A stretch of 64,000 nt of DNA, from contig CM067086.1 in the NCBI GenBank assembly GCA_034008185.1, positions 30,773,007 to 30,837,006 of the forward strand, written 5' to 3'. Below, piece by piece: positions 13,497 through 25,032 of the stretch; the stretch's first letter is position 1; the number at the start of each line of letters is the position of its first letter. This DNA comes from Gorsachius magnificus (taxonomy: Eukaryota > Chordata > Aves > Pelecaniformes > Ardeidae). The notes below the pieces were generated by a model. That model had not been told where the DNA came from, did not search any database, and saw only the letters and a program-made list of their open reading frames with translations. Position numbers and translations under genes: made by a program.

Positions 13497-14391
13497 TTTT
13501 CTGACAGAAACTATGCTGGCCTGATTTTGTGCATACATAGGCCTTGGATATTAGGATAATACTTGCCTCAGAAGTGAATATTGTTGATAGCCAGCTGTCT
13601 ACTTAGCTAGATGGTTTTGCCTAGGTTGGAATGCAGACTTGTAGCCATATAGCAATTTCTACCAGCTGCACAAAAAGCCAATTTGCCTTGGCATGAGTGA
13701 AGAAGACAAAGAAATGTCCTATTTTCACATATGCTTCAGATCTGAACTGCTCGCCACAAAATACAGGAGGTTTTGTGGCACTAAGACAACCAAGTCTTGA
13801 AATTTTCTTATATAGGCAATATACTGGATGTGAATGCAGTCCGTTTTCCTATCTGTAGCTAGTATATGTGGGGTTTTTTTTGAATTCAAGTCACTTCAGT
13901 TCTGTCCTCATCCTAACCTCCATGGTCCCAACAGTTTGTAAGAAGCTACTGGGTCATCTCTTGCAGTTGTATTCATGGGCTGTAGGTCAGATGAGTTTTT
14001 AGTGGAAGCTCATTTCCTCCAGTGGCACAATTTCACTCTTAGAGCGGTCCGTCTCAGCAGAGTCAGTTCTCTGAGCTTTACGCCACAGCTGGGTGTGCTG
14101 CCATTCAGGAAGGGTTACCTGGCACCCAGCGCCCTGCCCGTTCACGCCCTGCTTCTGCTGGTCCCATCTCCATCAATTCCCTCCACACTGCAGACTGAAT
14201 TTTGACACCTGCCCACATCAGAATGGCCTTTCCCTGCATACATGTGAGCAGATTTTGGCCCTCTGCAATTGGAGTTGGGAATCCAATTCTATCTACTCAG
14301 AGTAAAGCTTGAACATCCATCATTAAGTATGCAAAACCTTAAATAAATAGAAAAACAAATACGATATAAAACAACTCACTTTTAAATACCA

Positions 14392-14420
14392 TGTGTGTGT
14401 GTGTGTGTGTTTGTGTGTGC
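14392..14420. repeat. TG dinucleotide repeat
   Basis: Alternating TG with one TT interruption, in the region downstream of RGS6. Confidence 0.9.
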
Positions 14421-14479
14421 ATTACACATCTAAACATGACTTTTTGAGTGTCAGGCAGAGTCTGATCACATATTTGCAC

Positions 14480-14610
14480 TACACGCACATGCAGAGTAAT
14501 TCCGCCCACGTCAGAGGATTTGCACCAAGATCAGAGTCTGACTCAGTGGGGCAGATCCTCGGGTGATGAAAACCACTCACGCTCTCCTGACTTCAGCTGA
14601 GGATCTGGCC
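14480..14610. repeat. ancient palindromic repeat with visible inverted ends
   Basis: GGGGCAGATCCTC at 14548-14560 is matched by the inverted GAGGATCTGGCC ending at 14610, about 63 bases apart. Upstream, AGAGTAATTCCGCCCACGTC and AGATCAGAGTCTGACTC resemble a second arm of the same kind of element. This looks like a decayed miniature inverted-repeat element. Confidence 0.55.
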
Positions 14611-14784
14611 ATCATCTCTGGACATGCTACATGCTATTGGAAGGACAAGTCATGAACTTGACGAGTGCCGTGTATTGGGTTTTTTTTTCCATTGCTTTAA
14701 AGGAGGAGAGACGTAGGAAAGAAAAACAAAGCTAAAGTCAATGAATCTGCAGGAGAAATGCATCTGAGATTTTGTGAGACGGAG

Positions 14785-15253
14785 AAGCAGCTTCCAGCAG
14801 ATATTTTATTGGATCCAGATGGCCACAAGAAAGAGAGCAAGTGGGACTGAGGCACCATCTATTACAGCCATGTTCGTGCCAGGGAGAGGAGAAGAGAAGG
14901 AGGAAAAATATCGCTTGCTCTCAGCTCTTCCTTCTCCAAGTTGTGCTTGGGTCTGTTTCCTTAAATAACAAGACAGCAAGCCCTTGCCTTGTCGAACTTC
15001 TGCGTATGGTGATGTGTGCTCTTCCAAACCCTGGCTGGAAACAAAGTACCTGCACAGAGCTCGGCGTCCTTACAAAGCCGCACAGGTAGGAAAGTGTGGA
15101 TGTAAACTGTGAAGAGAGGCGCTCCCCCGGCGCGTGGCTCTCCGCTTGCGCTGGCTTAGGCTCTCTCCCCCACGGGGACCTGCTCTCCCCGAAATGCCCC
15201 ATCCCCGGTGGCGGTCCCAGGTGTCTCTCCTGTGGGGCGGTGGGCTGAAGCCG
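14785..15253 (-). other. RGS6: candidate RGS6 3' UTR
   Basis: This stretch follows the stop codon on the minus strand up to an estimated cleavage site. The part near the stop is GC-rich and the distal part is A/T-richer. No recognised repeat lies inside it. The distal limit is inferred from the first canonical AATAAA on the minus strand, so longer forms using signals further left cannot be excluded. Confidence 0.45.
14805..14810 (-). terminator. candidate polyadenylation signal AATAAA
   Basis: The minus strand reads CCAATAAAATATC here, about 445 bases past the RGS6 stop. It is the first AATAAA seen downstream of the stop, and no ATTAAA was seen before it. The downstream GU-rich element is not striking, so use of this site is inference. 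Other minus-strand AATAAA matches lie further left, for example near 11390, 10859, 5830, 5778 and 2522. Confidence 0.4.
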
Positions 15254-15304
15254 TCAGGAGGACTGCATCAGGCCCGTGAGGCGCTTGCTCACCAGAGACT
15301 TTCC
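15254..15304 (-). CDS. RGS6: RGS6 terminal coding exon with stop codon
   Basis: The coding part encodes GKSLVSKRLTGLMQSS followed by TGA at 15254-15256. The human RGS6 terminus as remembered is GKSLAGKRLTGLMQSS, so only two residues differ (VS for AG); RGS7 has GKSLTSKRLTSLVQSY. The acceptor is CCCTCTCTCCAG, preceded by a run of CTGT repeats that is a microsatellite on the genomic strand. The exon joins in phase 0 to either the 54-nt cassette exon or the last RGS-box exon. It continues into the 3' UTR below 15254. It is isolated by a 15.3-kb intron, so homology in only 16 residues could easily be missed by gene finders. Confidence 0.95.
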   Translation of the reverse strand, partial: GKSLVSKRLTGLMQSS

Positions 15305-15318
15305 CTGGAGAGAGGGAG

Positions 15319-15340
15319 GGACAGACAGACAGACAGAAGA
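15319..15340. repeat. GACA microsatellite in the last-exon splice acceptor
   Basis: About four GACA repeats on the plus strand read as CTGT on the RGS6 strand. They lie roughly 14-35 bases upstream of the acceptor of the terminal coding exon, where the pyrimidine tract and branch point are expected. Confidence 0.9.
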
Positions 15341-18330
15341 GACCCGGAGGCATGAGTGATGCCGTGGGATGGTTTGGCTGTGCATGAGGGGCGGGGGCCT
15401 TCCCCCAGAGTGGGGTGCGTGTCTGCCTACCCTGGCCCTGCCAATGGGGAGGTGGACGATGGGGGGGGTGACCGCGCCCCCAGTGTTTCGGGTGCCTGTG
15501 GTTTTGCCCCAGGTGGGTGGTTTGGCAAGGAGGGGTGGTGGCTAGTGATGTCCAGGTGGCTAGTGCTCAAGGCAGCTGGCTGTGCCCTGGGCCACTGTCC
15601 CCTGAAGATGTTTCCTTTCTCTGTTACATGGGTACTGGTCAAAGCAAAGCCCTGTCCTACGCTCGCCACTACTCGTCCTGCTGGTGCCAGGCCATGGCTC
15701 CCGTGCAGAGCACTGCCCCAGGTTGGGAAGGGCTGTGAAAACCAAGGCTGCAGAGAACCCTTCCGACAGCCTGGGAATCAGTATCACCTGCACATCGTCC
15801 ATCAGAAACAGATCTAGGAAAAAAGTGATTTTAGCAATAGCTTAGCCTGTCCCTGCCCTGCTGCCACCCCACTCCTTACTCTCCGGTCTCCTTGGTCGCT
15901 GCTCGTCCAGCCCTGTCCGGCCTCCCTGCCTTCCCCTCCAAGGCACCACGCAGGCACGTGGCTGTGGCAGCCTTGCTCATGTCCTTCTGGCATCCACATG
16001 AGCTCTCCCCCCGGCTGGTGGAACCACGGACCAAGGAGAAGTTCACTTGCACATCTGAATCCCTCCCCTGGCTTAGGCCAAGTAGCCCCTGCTTTCACCT
16101 GGAGCAAGGGAGGACCTACAGCAGGTCTTCTCTGCTCGCAGACAGTGGGAAGGGTATATCCCCCATAGGGGTTGCTGATGGCTTTGCAATTACCAATCCA
16201 ACAGTGAAAAATTGTTTCAGGTTTTGCACCAGTTGCTGTGTTCCTTTGGTTAGCTTTCCTCTTGAAAAATTATGTTTTTCTTAAAAGAAAAAAGAAGTCT
16301 TCATTGAACTAAACAGTCAGGGAATACCAGAGTGCTGGGGAACACCTAGCGGATCTTAAACAACCTCCTCTGCCTTACTATATTTAGTCAAGAATTCCTT
16401 TGCAATAGAAAATCTTGGTAATTGCTGTTTGAAAGAAAGATCCACACAAAGAGCAAGAGAAACAGATTACACAGTGAAGAAGAGTATGTGCAAAATGTTG
16501 AAAAATTTGAAATGTAAAATTTAGCAGGTCATCTGCAAGAAGCCCTGTTTAACAAGTTAACGCTCTAAGAAAAAAGAAACACACACCCACTCCCGCTTTG
16601 ATTTCCATTCTCTTCCCATTTAGGGCTGTACCAGGAGGGTGTGAGCATTCTCTACAGAAGCCTGATTTTGTTACTCAGATGTGTGCCTTTTACCAAATAA
16701 TTTGCTCAGCTGCACAAACATACACAGCCTAATCTGACCACTTCTGTACATCGGCAGTCAGCTGCTAGAAACGCTGTTGTCGTTGGGACTTGGACTGCCC
16801 TGCCTCGGGCGAGGGACCCATCATCACGGCCCTGCAGCTCCTCCACCTCTACAATGGTGCTTGCACCGGGGGCACGGCTCCGGAAGGACCAGCTCCCTCC
16901 CGGAGCTCAGCAGATATGCCAGCACTGCCACTCTTTAAGGAAAAGGTGCTTGCTTTCATTGTAAATCAAATTCTTCTTCTTATTTTAAAGCGCACCTCTG
17001 GGAAGCTCAGCCTTGTGCTACCCCAGGAGGTGGCCAAGTCTTCTGCAGGGTAATGTGGCAGCACCCGGGGGGCTGCCACCATTTTGCTGCTGTTAAGGAA
17101 TACCGGAGAAAGAGTGCTAAGGAATTACCAGTTCCTGAATCCAATTTATAGGAAGAAGAAGGTAATGACTTGGATGTTAATTTCTGGAAGAATAACATGG
17201 CTGGTTTTAGAAAAAAAAATGTTAGTTTCCACCTATATTTGGATGCTTCCTTAAGAAAAAACCAAGTAAGCCTTGGGTTTGTATAATGACTATTCAGTCA
17301 GACTCTAACTAATCTGCGACAGGCAGTTCCTCTCGTTATCTTGGCGCAGGCAGGCAGCTTGGGGGTACGCCAGCTCCCTGCGTCAGGGTCCAGCAGGGAG
17401 AGAGGAGCAAACGCCGTTCCACAACCAGCCCCGATTTTGACACGCACTGTTCAAAGGGGGAAGGGGGAAATGCTGGTGCCAGGCCGGGCCGAGGGCAATG
17501 GGCAGCTCGCAGAAAGGCTGCCCTGGAGAAAGCGGTGGATCAGAAATGGAGCCGATGGCCAAGGTTAGCACGGAGCAAAGCCTCGCCCACTGGTTTCCCT
17601 GTGGCTACTGCTTCCCACCGGGGGCAAAGGTGCTGGGCTCCATCTGCAGCTCCCCCATCTCGTGGGAAAGGTGTTAGCCCGGCAACCCAGATCCGTTTGC
17701 TGGCTCTGCAGCCATCTTCCCTCCTGCAGGCTGAGATGAGTCCCCCACGCGGAGCCCGGCTGTCCGGGAAGATAACTGCGTCAGGGAAGCGTGAGGTGCT
17801 GAACAGCCTCGCGCCCGGGGAGATGCAAACAGATGGGTGCGAGCAGCTCTGTTTTAAGACAGTGAGAAGCAGGCAGCGATGCTGCCCGCTCAGCTGTCAT
17901 ACCAACCTCTGTGGTAAGACAGATGGCAAAAGCATCCCTGGAATCACATACCGGGATTAACGCTGTGAAATTTTTGGCTGCAAGCAGGAGCACTGGGGTG
18001 TACGTAAGTGTAACATTCGGCTTTGGTACCGAAGTGGCCCCCAACTACAGCACCCTGATGTAGGGGATTTTGTTTCAACTCAATGCAGAGGCAAGTGTCA
18101 GCCTCACAGCATGGGCCTGGGATACAAACGTCTGCGGGCTGGAGGCGGGTGAGATGCAGCGATGGGTTTGGGATTCTCTCATCTTAGGGATTCTCATTTA
18201 AAGAAAAAAAAAAACACCTATCAGGAAAAACTGCATTTCATCAGGAAAGCTGGTATCTGTTTCCTGTTACTAAAATGCACAAGGTAGTAAACTGCTGTTG
18301 CCACAGGTGAAAATTCTGCATGGGATACAC

Positions 18331-18406
18331 TTGCTGAGGTAAATCAATGTGACTTACTTGTTTCCAGAGAACTGCTGCTGATTTACACCAGCTGAGGGGC
18401 TGGTCC
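18331..18406. repeat. ancient palindromic repeat, second copy
   Basis: TTGCTGAGGTAAATCAATGT on the left and GCTGATTTACACCAGCTGAG on the right are inverted repeats of each other with mismatches. The right arm ends CTGAGGGGCTGGTCC, parallel to the CTGAGGATCTGGCC end of the copy at 14.5 kb. Confidence 0.6.
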
Positions 18407-21400
18407 ACAGCTTCTCTGTTTCTGGTTTAGCCCTCCAAGGCTTCTTAGGGAAGTCCAGCAGGAGCCACAAGCGGCTTGCGCGAGCCAACTGACATAAGCC
18501 AAAGCGTAACTGGCGTGGCAGCTCCTTCGGGGCAGTGCACCAGCTCGATCCCCAGCCTGTGCACCCAAACTCACCCACCCCTGCTCCCTGGGAGGGCCTC
18601 CATGGCCAAACAGTCCAGGATCACATCAGCGTGCCTTTAGTGTCATTGCTTTCCTGTGTCCAGAAAAGAGGTGACCAGGCAAGGGTGGCCTGCGTCTGCC
18701 TTGAGGCACCCCTGTATTTCTCATGATCCTGTGCAGCATTAGTGCCCGAGTCAGCCAGGTGAAAGGCTGCTCTGAGAAGCTGGAGGTAGCTACATCAGTT
18801 CGTAGTTGGGTGCAAAGCATGCAAAAAACATTCAGGCCCAAGAGGTCATGTTGGGTCTTATCCGACACTCAGCTGGGATTCCCTCGGGGAGATCTCTGAC
18901 AGAGCGAGGAAGTTTCAGATTATTACGATGTGAAAGTTGGGCACAAAGAACTCCTAGTTTCTTTAAAAAGGTTCAACCAAAAATAAATGTGGTTGGTTTT
19001 TCTTTTTTCCTTCTGCACGTCTTTGTTTAGCATGAAAACAGCGGCTGCCCCCACATTTCCACCTCTCTTTTCCTCACTGAAAGAAAATGTCAACTAATCC
19101 TGCCTCATTTCCAGGAGAAATTTCACCTAAGCTGTGCTGGCAGGGGATTTGGAAAGCATATGATTTCAAGCTCAGCACACTACAGTGCTTCTTTTACTCC
19201 ATCATACGCATACACTGAATAAGTCAAGGTGAGATTAGAGTGGACGTAAGGAGTAAACTTTTTACATGGGGTCTAAAGCTTATGAAGAAATCCCCAGTCC
19301 TCCAGTTGCAAAATATTTGTCACTCCTAGTTAGGGTTACAACAATTAAACCCCCAGACTGTTGTCGCTCAAACAGCGCAGCACAAGCAGCAGGGCATCTG
19401 TTGCAGGGCATATGTTGTGTGTCTTGCTGGATGCAGGAAGGGTTTCTTGTCTCTCATTCCCTGCAAGCAGCTGAGCTGTAACATAGTGCTCGGGCAAGGG
19501 GTACATGCAGCTTCACCCACGTCTTGGTAAAGGTAGTGGCTGGTTGTCTCCATGCAGCTGAAGGAATCATATTTTTTTTTTTTACACCCCTGAACACTGG
19601 CATGACAGGAGCCTCAGTTTTTTGAGGCAGTGTAAAATCTGAATTTGGAGCAACCTAAGGAAAAACGTCAGGGAATTCTTAATAAACCTTAGGAAACTGC
19701 CCCCTGGAATTTGACTTCCAGGTTATGTGGCCCATCCTACTGCTTGGGTATGCATCGGGCAGTCGGCACTTGCAGACCATCAGGGCTCTCACTGAGGCCT
19801 GGTGAAGAAGATTAGCCTGTAGGTCATGGAAGATGCTTAGCATCTTTGATGGCTGAGCCTTTGTTGAGCAGCTACTATACTGAAGTGTAAAATGCAATTA
19901 GCAATTATTTTAATGAAGCAGAATTCAGCAATTTAACATAGGCAAGAAGCCAAGTAAGAGGAAAAAAAAAAAGAAAAAGTCTGGGATTTGACACAAAAAG
20001 GAGACAGCACTCCTTTCAAACCTCCTGCATGAGCCACCAGTTTCCAATCTTGGTCTTGGCTTTTACCTACCAAACCCAGCACTTTGCACAGTTGGAAGAG
20101 AAGGTAAAGGCTGTGAACTACCTTTTTTAAAAATAATTTCCAATAGAAAGTTTGGTTTTGCCCAGTACCTGTGGTTTCACACAATGTTAACATGCTCTGA
20201 CCAACACAGAGTGCCGTGTGCGTACCAAACATGCAGACATTCACCACCGCCATCATGCACGAGCCAGCACTCCTGTGCATGCCATCAACAGCTTACCTGA
20301 ACACCCAGGCGGGATTTATCCCATCGGGAGTTTTGTGGCTGCAGCAATGGGGGAGAGGAAGCATGTAGGGAAGCTCCTGGTATGGCAGCAGGGGCTCCCC
20401 CTTTTGCCACGTCAATACAGACCAAAGTGCTTTCATGCTGACTGTTCCCCTCCAGGCTCTACACCCACCAGCCTTAGGACTTTGCCTGCTACAGCTGCCT
20501 CCACTTCTTGCTTCTTACCCCTCTTCTGCACTTGGGGCTGTCCTTCTCCCTGTCTGTTGCCCCATCTGCTCCAGCCAGCATCACCTTCCTGGAGGAGAAG
20601 CCATCTCCTGGGGAGCGGTGTTGCCCCGTCCCTCTCTAAGACACCCAGCAGAGGACTGGGGCTGGTCTGCATCTCCACTGGAGATGAGCAAACCCTACTC
20701 CCATCAGCTTGAATCATGGTGACAGGCACTGCTCCGATTTCCTACCTTTTAGCTAAAGCACTACAAGAACTTTGGCAGTGGGCAGACAACGTCCTGCCAC
20801 CAAACTTTATTTCTGAAGAGACTGCCAGGCCCCTAGCCCTGCCAGTACTGTTTGGTTTTTGGTGTTATATTACGCTGCAGGTCTTGGGGAAATTTTATTT
20901 TTGTGTCATTTTAAAAATATTCTTTTTATTAATTTTCTTCATGAAAAGATACATTGCAAACGTAAGATAAAGTGACATAAATTAATGAAGTTAAATATGA
21001 AACAGAGTTAAAAACATAAACAATAAAGAAAAATAACTTAGTTCAACACAAAATAAACACAGACACGTAAACTATGAACAGATATAACATAAATTAGCAG
21101 ACAAAATGTGGTGGACAACACCACCGACTACACGCTGACACAGACTGAAAACAGGAGCTGCCAAGTGGCTGTGGAGGGTAAGTGGGGGAGCGGCTGCTCC
21201 CGGCGTGCAGGATGCTCACCCATTCCCACCAGCATGGTCTGACAGTTACCCCCCAAACTCCCGCAGAGTGGGCCCCACTCCTCTTGTAAGGCTTGACTGA
21301 CAAATTACCTGAGCTTCTCACCATTACTGCTGACCGCAGTGAAGCTGAGCAACCACGGGTTAGGTTCCTACATTTGATACTGCTTTTTTTTTTTTTTTCT

Positions 21401-22289
21401 TCTTCAGCTTCTATCACTACGGGAACAGTTCAGAGCTGCAGTCCAGTTAAAATAGATATCGTCCGTACCCATTTTATTTTGTGAGGATTTCCTATGCCTC
21501 CTAAGCGAGGCATTGCCCTTTGCTTTGAGAAATACCAGCACACCACTGCGTACAGCACAAACCAGGAGCTGACACAAGCCCTGTACTCACCCACTCCTAG
21601 AACAGCTTCGTAAGGGTTGGGGCTCTCCTCTACCACCCCACCAGCACCAGGAGGAAGCTCCTCTTCTGCTGTGGAGCAGTCTGGGCTCCTTGTATCTGAG
21701 AATATGTTCGAGCCAGTTTTGGCGTTAGTTGAAGCAACCTATGGACTGCTTAAACTTACCACACTGAAGGAGGGCACTTCAGCACAGCCCTGCCAGATGG
21801 GTGGCCTCGGGCTACGGATCCAGGGCCCGTCCCTCCCTCCAAGAAAACAATTGGGAAGACGGAAGCACAGATGTGTCACTGCAGCCAGCATGTGATGGTG
21901 TCATAGAGTGGTTTTTTTCCACCCACCTCAGAAAATGCCCTTACTGCATGTTGCTGGTCTAGCTCTCGGGCAGGATGCAATTCCATTCTTTCCTTTGTGT
22001 GCAATGGACTTGGTTTGTTTAACTGCCTTCAGTGGGATGGGAACTGGATATGTAAATCAGTCAGAGGAAAACTGAAACACTGCTGAAATATCAAACCCCT
22101 CTGGAGTATTAGAATAAGCTCAGCTGAAATTGCAGCAGGGTCTAAGCCCGCCCTCCCCTGCAAACACCTTGCTAAGGTCCTGATGCGGCATCTGCAGCTA
22201 GACCTGTCTGTAGTGGGAAGGTACCAGGTTTTACCTTCCAGAGTTTGTGTATGGCTGGAATTAAAAACAGTAAATGAATAGCAAGTATA

Positions 22290-22480
22290 TGTGAGCTCCA
22301 CAGAGTGCCTTTCATCCAGAAGGATCCCAAAGCACTTCACGAACCGTACACACAGGGCTCACTCACCCACTGCTGGAAGGTAGCGACCTCGGGTGCGAAA
22401 GGCAGCTGCCATTCTGCACCAGCAGCCCTACACAGCGGTGTTTTTAGGAAGGGAAGAATAACTTATCCCCTAGAAACAAC
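22290..22480. repeat. probable ancient interspersed repeat fragment
   Basis: The segment GAGTGCCTTTCATCCAGAAG followed by GATCCCAAAGCACTTCACGA resembles a motif found in old amniote SINE/LINE relics (cctttcatccaaaggatctcaaagcactttac). The rest of the stretch was not assigned. An unrelated conserved noncoding element remains possible. Confidence 0.35.
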
Positions 22481-25016
22481 GATCGCTTAACCTTTAAAGG
22501 AGCCCCTGTATACAGAACGGGCTACGGAGCACACATGCGATACGTGCAGCCCCCCACCACTCACCAAACTGACGAGCATGCAGCATAAGCCTACACAGTG
22601 CAGATATTTTCAGGTAAGGTGCTATGCCGATACCAGGAATAGATGCGACGTACTCAAGCATGCAGCAAACAGGCACCACATGCACTGTGCAGGGCAGGCG
22701 CCTGGCCCTCCGCAGCATCAGGCACCGACGCTGACTCGCTGTGGCACATAAAAAGACAATCGGATGACAGGTTGCCAACGTTGACTGGATCCCCTCATGC
22801 TTCGGGTATGTTCTTATGCTTTCCACCACCTATGTAATGCAAGTACCTTTTCCCAGTAAAAGCCAGTTAATGACTGGAGTAGTGGAGCAAGTACGTTTTC
22901 TTTTAAAGTAAAATATCTTCCAAAGATAAAAATAACCCTGTTCACAGATGTCTTTTCTTGGTGCCAAATCTAAGAAACTTTGGCATCTGTTCCTACATCC
23001 TTCCCTTCTAGCTGTCTGTTCTGAAACCCGCGTCACCAACATCTCAGCCTATCGCGTCTTTACACTTTCCAGTTTTTCTACCAGTATTCTCTACCCATAA
23101 TGGCTTAAACCTTTGCCTTTATTACTTTGCAGGTCGAGAATACTTTCCATGCCCTCAAATGCCGTTATCTATTTATGCAAGCTGGTAGAGCTGAGAAAGT
23201 GAAAGAAGTGGGGAAGCTGGTAACTATACAGCAGTTCTATGAGATTATCAAGGAACCAATTAAAAAGAGAGCCCTGATGATGTCAGGCAGCAATTCTTTC
23301 TCCAGCCTTATGCTTCCTTCACTGAGTTCATGGTCAGTATTTGTCATACATGGCCATGACACACAGCTGTGCAGAATATCACACAGTTCGCCTGAGAAAG
23401 GCAAGATCCCATCAACACATTTCATGTGTGTGACACCACACTCATGAATTAAGAATAGGACCAGGACAGTTCAAGTGTGACTTGGACTCTGATCTGACAG
23501 CATACAAACCAAGAGAACATAAAAACCAGCACAAGGCAGTAACAGTGGCCAAGGGATGAATCCGAGGATCGGGAAGCTGGAAAAGTGGCAGCAGGGAAGA
23601 ACAAGGGTAACAACACAGAGCTGGAAGAGAAGAGTGTTGAGAGCATCTAGGAAGGGACAGCCAGGCAGGCAGGGCAGACACTAAGGCTTTCAAAGCCACA
23701 TAATGCAACTGAACAGATACACATGGAACTGAAACTGAACACGGGACTTTGGATGTCTCTGGGTACTGAACTGAGATGTGCTTACAGTCCTGAGCCAAGG
23801 GAAGTTCAATACGAAATAGCCAAAAGATACTAGAAAACTAAAGCTGAGGAAATGCTACAATGAAAATGCCAGTTTGCACCACTTCAAGGAGGAGGAGGGA
23901 ATTTTAGGGTCCAGACAGAAAGCACCCTGGCCACTGAGAGTGACAACTATATCAAGTACCAGACCTCCAGTCCTATTCTTGTTCCTGGAAAAGTCATCCT
24001 TGCATGAGAAACCAAGGTGAGACACTGGCTCCGCAGTCATTAAGGATGTAACGTGGGACTTTTTGCCTACACCGCTTCTGGATGAGAATCCGCAAGGACT
24101 ACAGCAGCTCCTGCTTACCAGCATCTGCCTCCTGTCTACTGCAGCTCTGTCTCCTGTGGTTAATGAAGCTGGGCCAGTCTGTCGATTCAGTTATTCACCT
24201 ATGCCTGGGAACTGAGACAATCTTCAGTCTTCATTGACTTGCTGTCCCGTACAAAATGTTCCATCCGTAACGTCCGGGATTCTTTAAAGAAAGCTCATTA
24301 GAAAACTTTCATTCTTATATCCTTAATCTACAGTCTACTTCCCATGCAGCTCAAACACAGACCACCTCTTCCTTCACCTTATTCTCTTTCTGCACTGAGT
24401 TGAATTTACCACTTGGAAGAGCTCCCTGCTTCTTCATACCTGACTCCTCGATACATTTCACACCACATCTCTCCTCTGCATCTGGTATCTTCTACTATGC
24501 TGACTTTAAAATAAATCTCCCGAGTCTTTTAGTCTCACTACATACTCGCATTTCCTCCAGGACTTAACAGGAGGGCTCCTTCTCCCGTTAAGGATTACAC
24601 TCTTTACAGACTGTAACGGTGAAAGGCAAAGTACAGCCTCCAGCTCACCGTGTGCAAGCGTGGGCTGTAGGCAGCCACAGCAGGCCTGTGCACATCGCAC
24701 CTCCGCATACACCACGCTGGACCACCACGGCCTGAGGAAGGAGGCAGGGGAAACACAGGGAAATGGATTTCCCACAGACTCCAATATCCAGCCAAAAGCC
24801 TAGCATTTGCATCTTTGCCCCCCCAGTCCTTTTTCAGTCCTTCTTCAGGTAAAGAGCTTTTTCAGTCCAGGAACGTAACGACTAACAGTGTGGCCAGGCC
24901 AGCTGGTTCAGGCAGAAGTTGTAAAAATTCTGCATAAACAACGTATCACTGGTCTCGCCACTGTCTTGTCCCTGAAAACACAAAGATTTGAGAACTCTGA
25001 TACTCTCAAAAGCTGT

Positions 25017-25032
25017 ACGTGTGTGTGTGTGC
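25017..25032. repeat. short TG repeat
   Basis: Seven consecutive GT units inside the RGS6 intron. Confidence 0.8.

Larger units (their letters stand above)
1..14784. other. region downstream of RGS6, no gene recognised
   Basis: No coding exon of any known family was recognised on either strand. Open frames here, including one of 228 codons at 6883-7569 on the minus strand, look like chance frames in GC-rich DNA. The stretch holds microsatellites near 2273 and 6730, C-runs near 7198 and 8205, a degenerate minisatellite at 11340-11640, a 21-bp duplication at 13455-13496, a TG repeat at 14392 and ancient palindromic repeat fragments near 10.8, 11.0 and 14.5 kb. In human the next gene past the RGS6 3' end is DPF3, in convergent orientation. 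Its paired PHD fingers were looked for on the plus strand and not found. Confidence 0.6.

Noticed and set aside
20970..21090. A-rich stretch with several AATAAA words, considered as a gene end or retroposon tail
   Set aside because: No upstream coding body or target-site duplication was found, and the A content is dispersed rather than a tail.
21384..21408. T-run ending CTTCTTCAG, a strong plus-strand acceptor look-alike
   Set aside because: No exon or donor follows that belongs to a recognisable gene; homopolymer T before CAG is common in introns.
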